NCBI GenBank assembly: GCA_005884125.1
Contig: VAXP01000047.1
Location: 1 to 49,142, forward strand
DNA: 49,142 bases
Direction of reading: 5' to 3'
DNA from: Actinomycetota bacterium
GTDB lineage: Bacteria; Actinomycetota; Acidimicrobiia; Acidimicrobiales; AC-35
Shown here piece by piece: positions 47,718-49,142 of this stretch. A program made the translations under genes and the position numbers. Below the pieces are notes generated by a model. It searched no databases, was not told where the DNA came from, and saw nothing but the letters and a program-made list of their open reading frames with translations. Every line of letters begins with the position of its first letter. The first letter of the stretch is position 1.

Positions 47718-48773
47718 GTGACCTACAGGGTGATCCAGTGGGCTACGGGCACGGTCGGCGTCCATGCCGTCCCCGCCATCGCCGCCCACCCCGACCTGGA
47801 TCTGGCCGGGCTCTGGGTGCACTCAGAAGCCAAGGTCGGCCGTGACGCGGGCGAGATCTGCGGTGTGGGGCCGCTCGGCGTCACGGCCACCAACGACGCC
47901 GACGCCCTGCTCGCCAGCGATGCCGACTGTGTCTGCTACATGGCTCACTCCGACGTCCGCCCCCATGAGGTCGTCGAGGACCTGGCCCGGATGCTGGAGG
48001 CGGGCAAGAACGTGGTCAACACCTCCTTCGTGCCCCTCCTGTACCCCAAGGCCGCCGGACCGGGCGTGCAGGAGCGCCTCGAGGCGGCGTGCCTGGCGGG
48101 ACGGGCGAGCCTGTACACCTCCGGCATCGACCCCGGGTATGGCAACGCCGGTGCCGCCATCGGTGCCCTGGCCCTGTGCAAGGACGTGACCTCGGTCCGG
48201 ATGGCCGAGATCGTCAACTACGCCACCTGGGACAACCCGTTCACCATGTTCGAGATCATGGGCTTCGGAAAGGCGAGCCCGGCGGAGTCCCTGCTGCTGG
48301 CGCCCGGCTCGACGGCGCTGGCGTGGGGCCCGGTGATCGAGTTGGTGGCCGCCGCCCTCGACGTGGGGCTCGACGGCATCACCGAAGGGCACGAGGTCCT
48401 CGTTGCCGACGAGGCGTTCGACATCGCTTCCGGGCGGATCGAGGCGGGCACCATCTCGGGTATGCGGTTCGAGATCCGGGGCATGGTGGGCGGTGAGCCC
48501 AGGATCGTGGTCGAGCACGTGACGCGGCTGCGGGACGGCGACGCGCCGGCGTGGCGCCAGGGTCACGGATACATCGTCGACATCGACGGCGAGCCGAGCG
48601 TGAAGCTCTCGCTCGAGTTGTCGAGCCGCTTTGGCGACCACAACTACGCCGGATGTCTGGCGACGGCGATGCACGTGATAAACGCCATCCCCGCGGTATG
48701 CGCGGCAGAGCCGGGCGTGCTGTCCTTCCTCGACCTTCCCGTGTACAGCGCCCGGCACCTGATGCGCCAATAA
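47718..48773 (+). CDS. dihydrodipicolinate-reductase-like NAD(P)-binding protein
   Basis: YRVIQWATGTVGVHAVPAIAAHPDLDLAGLWVHSEAKVGRDAGEICG...YTSGIDPGYGNAGAAIGALALC. Confidence 0.88.
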   Translation: MTYRVIQWATGTVGVHAVPAIAAHPDLDLAGLWVHSEAKVGRDAGEICGVGPLGVTATNDADALLASDADCVCYMAHSDVRPHEVVEDLARMLEAGKNVVNTSFVPLLYPKAAGPGVQERLEAACLAGRASLYTSGIDPGYGNAGAAIGALALCKDVTSVRMAEIVNYATWDNPFTMFEIMGFGKASPAESLLLAPGSTALAWGPVIELVAAALDVGLDGITEGHEVLVADEAFDIASGRIEAGTISGMRFEIRGMVGGEPRIVVEHVTRLRDGDAPAWRQGHGYIVDIDGEPSVKLSLELSSRFGDHNYAGCLATAMHVINAIPAVCAAEPGVLSFLDLPVYSARHLMRQ

Positions 48774-48849
48774 CACCCGCAGGCGCGGTCACCGCCCGAG
48801 GTGGGCAGGCGCGCCACCCCGCTGGGCGCCATGGGGTCACGCGACGCGG

Positions 48850-49142
48850 TCAGGGCAGGTCGCGGACCAGCTCGCGCCGGTAGGGGACGTCGTGGAGGCG
48901 GGGGCGCCCGGCGGGCTGGAAGGAGGGGAGCAGGGCCCGGCGGTGGCCGGTCGTGCGGTTGGGCGAGGAGCGGTGGACCAGGAAGGCGCCGAACATGAGC
49001 ATCGAGCCCGCGGGCACCTCGACGGTGACCTCCCTTTCGAGGTCGAGCCGGGCCGCATCGGCGAGGAACTCGGTGGGCTCGTTGCGGTCGCGAACTGCGG
49101 GCCCGGCCGAGTGCGAGCCGGCGATGACCCGCACGGCGCCGT
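48850..49142 (-). CDS. phytanoyl-CoA dioxygenase family protein, C-terminal part (runs off window)
   Basis: MRVIAGSHSAGP...VTVEVPAGSMLMFGAFLVHRSSPNRTTGHRRALLPSFQP: PhyH distal iron-binding His/Arg region. Confidence 0.8.
   Translation of the reverse strand, partial: GAVRVIAGSHSAGPAVRDRNEPTEFLADAARLDLEREVTVEVPAGSMLMFGAFLVHRSSPNRTTGHRRALLPSFQPAGRPRLHDVPYRRELVRDLP

Overview
This is a 49 kb window of high-GC, actinobacterial-type chromosome; the mycothiol-dependent isomerase, F420/LLM, CYP and WS/DGAT families fit that assignment. It holds mostly short one- to four-gene operons of metabolic, lipid, redox and regulatory genes, plus one IS1634-type element near the left edge. Main modules: a TetR / AarF-P450 divergon; a NarL-type two-component system; a CYP125-like P450 followed by WS/DGAT and PlsC; a MerR-SDR-LLM cluster with a textbook 19-bp-spacer promoter; TetR-MMPL; a sulfite-oxidase-like molybdoenzyme overlapping an FAD reductase; a cNMP-domain / TM / PDZ / Lon-S16 fusion protease; a CHAD-domain protein translationally coupled to an orphan ParA; and a divergent arsenic operon (arsR / arsI-aqp-arsC). 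The two best candidates for an undescribed system are the CHAD-ParA pair (possible polyphosphate-granule positioning) and the cNMP-TM-PDZ-Lon fusion (possible cytosol-sensing, outward-facing protease). The window also has many freshly damaged genes (in-frame stops, frameshifts, short internal deletions) and three recent duplications: a 130-bp perfect dispersed repeat, a 42-bp tandem repeat that creates a stop codon in a MOSC gene, and a 22-bp tandem repeat over the arsC stop. All calls come from reading the sequence and the supplied translations; no database search was run.
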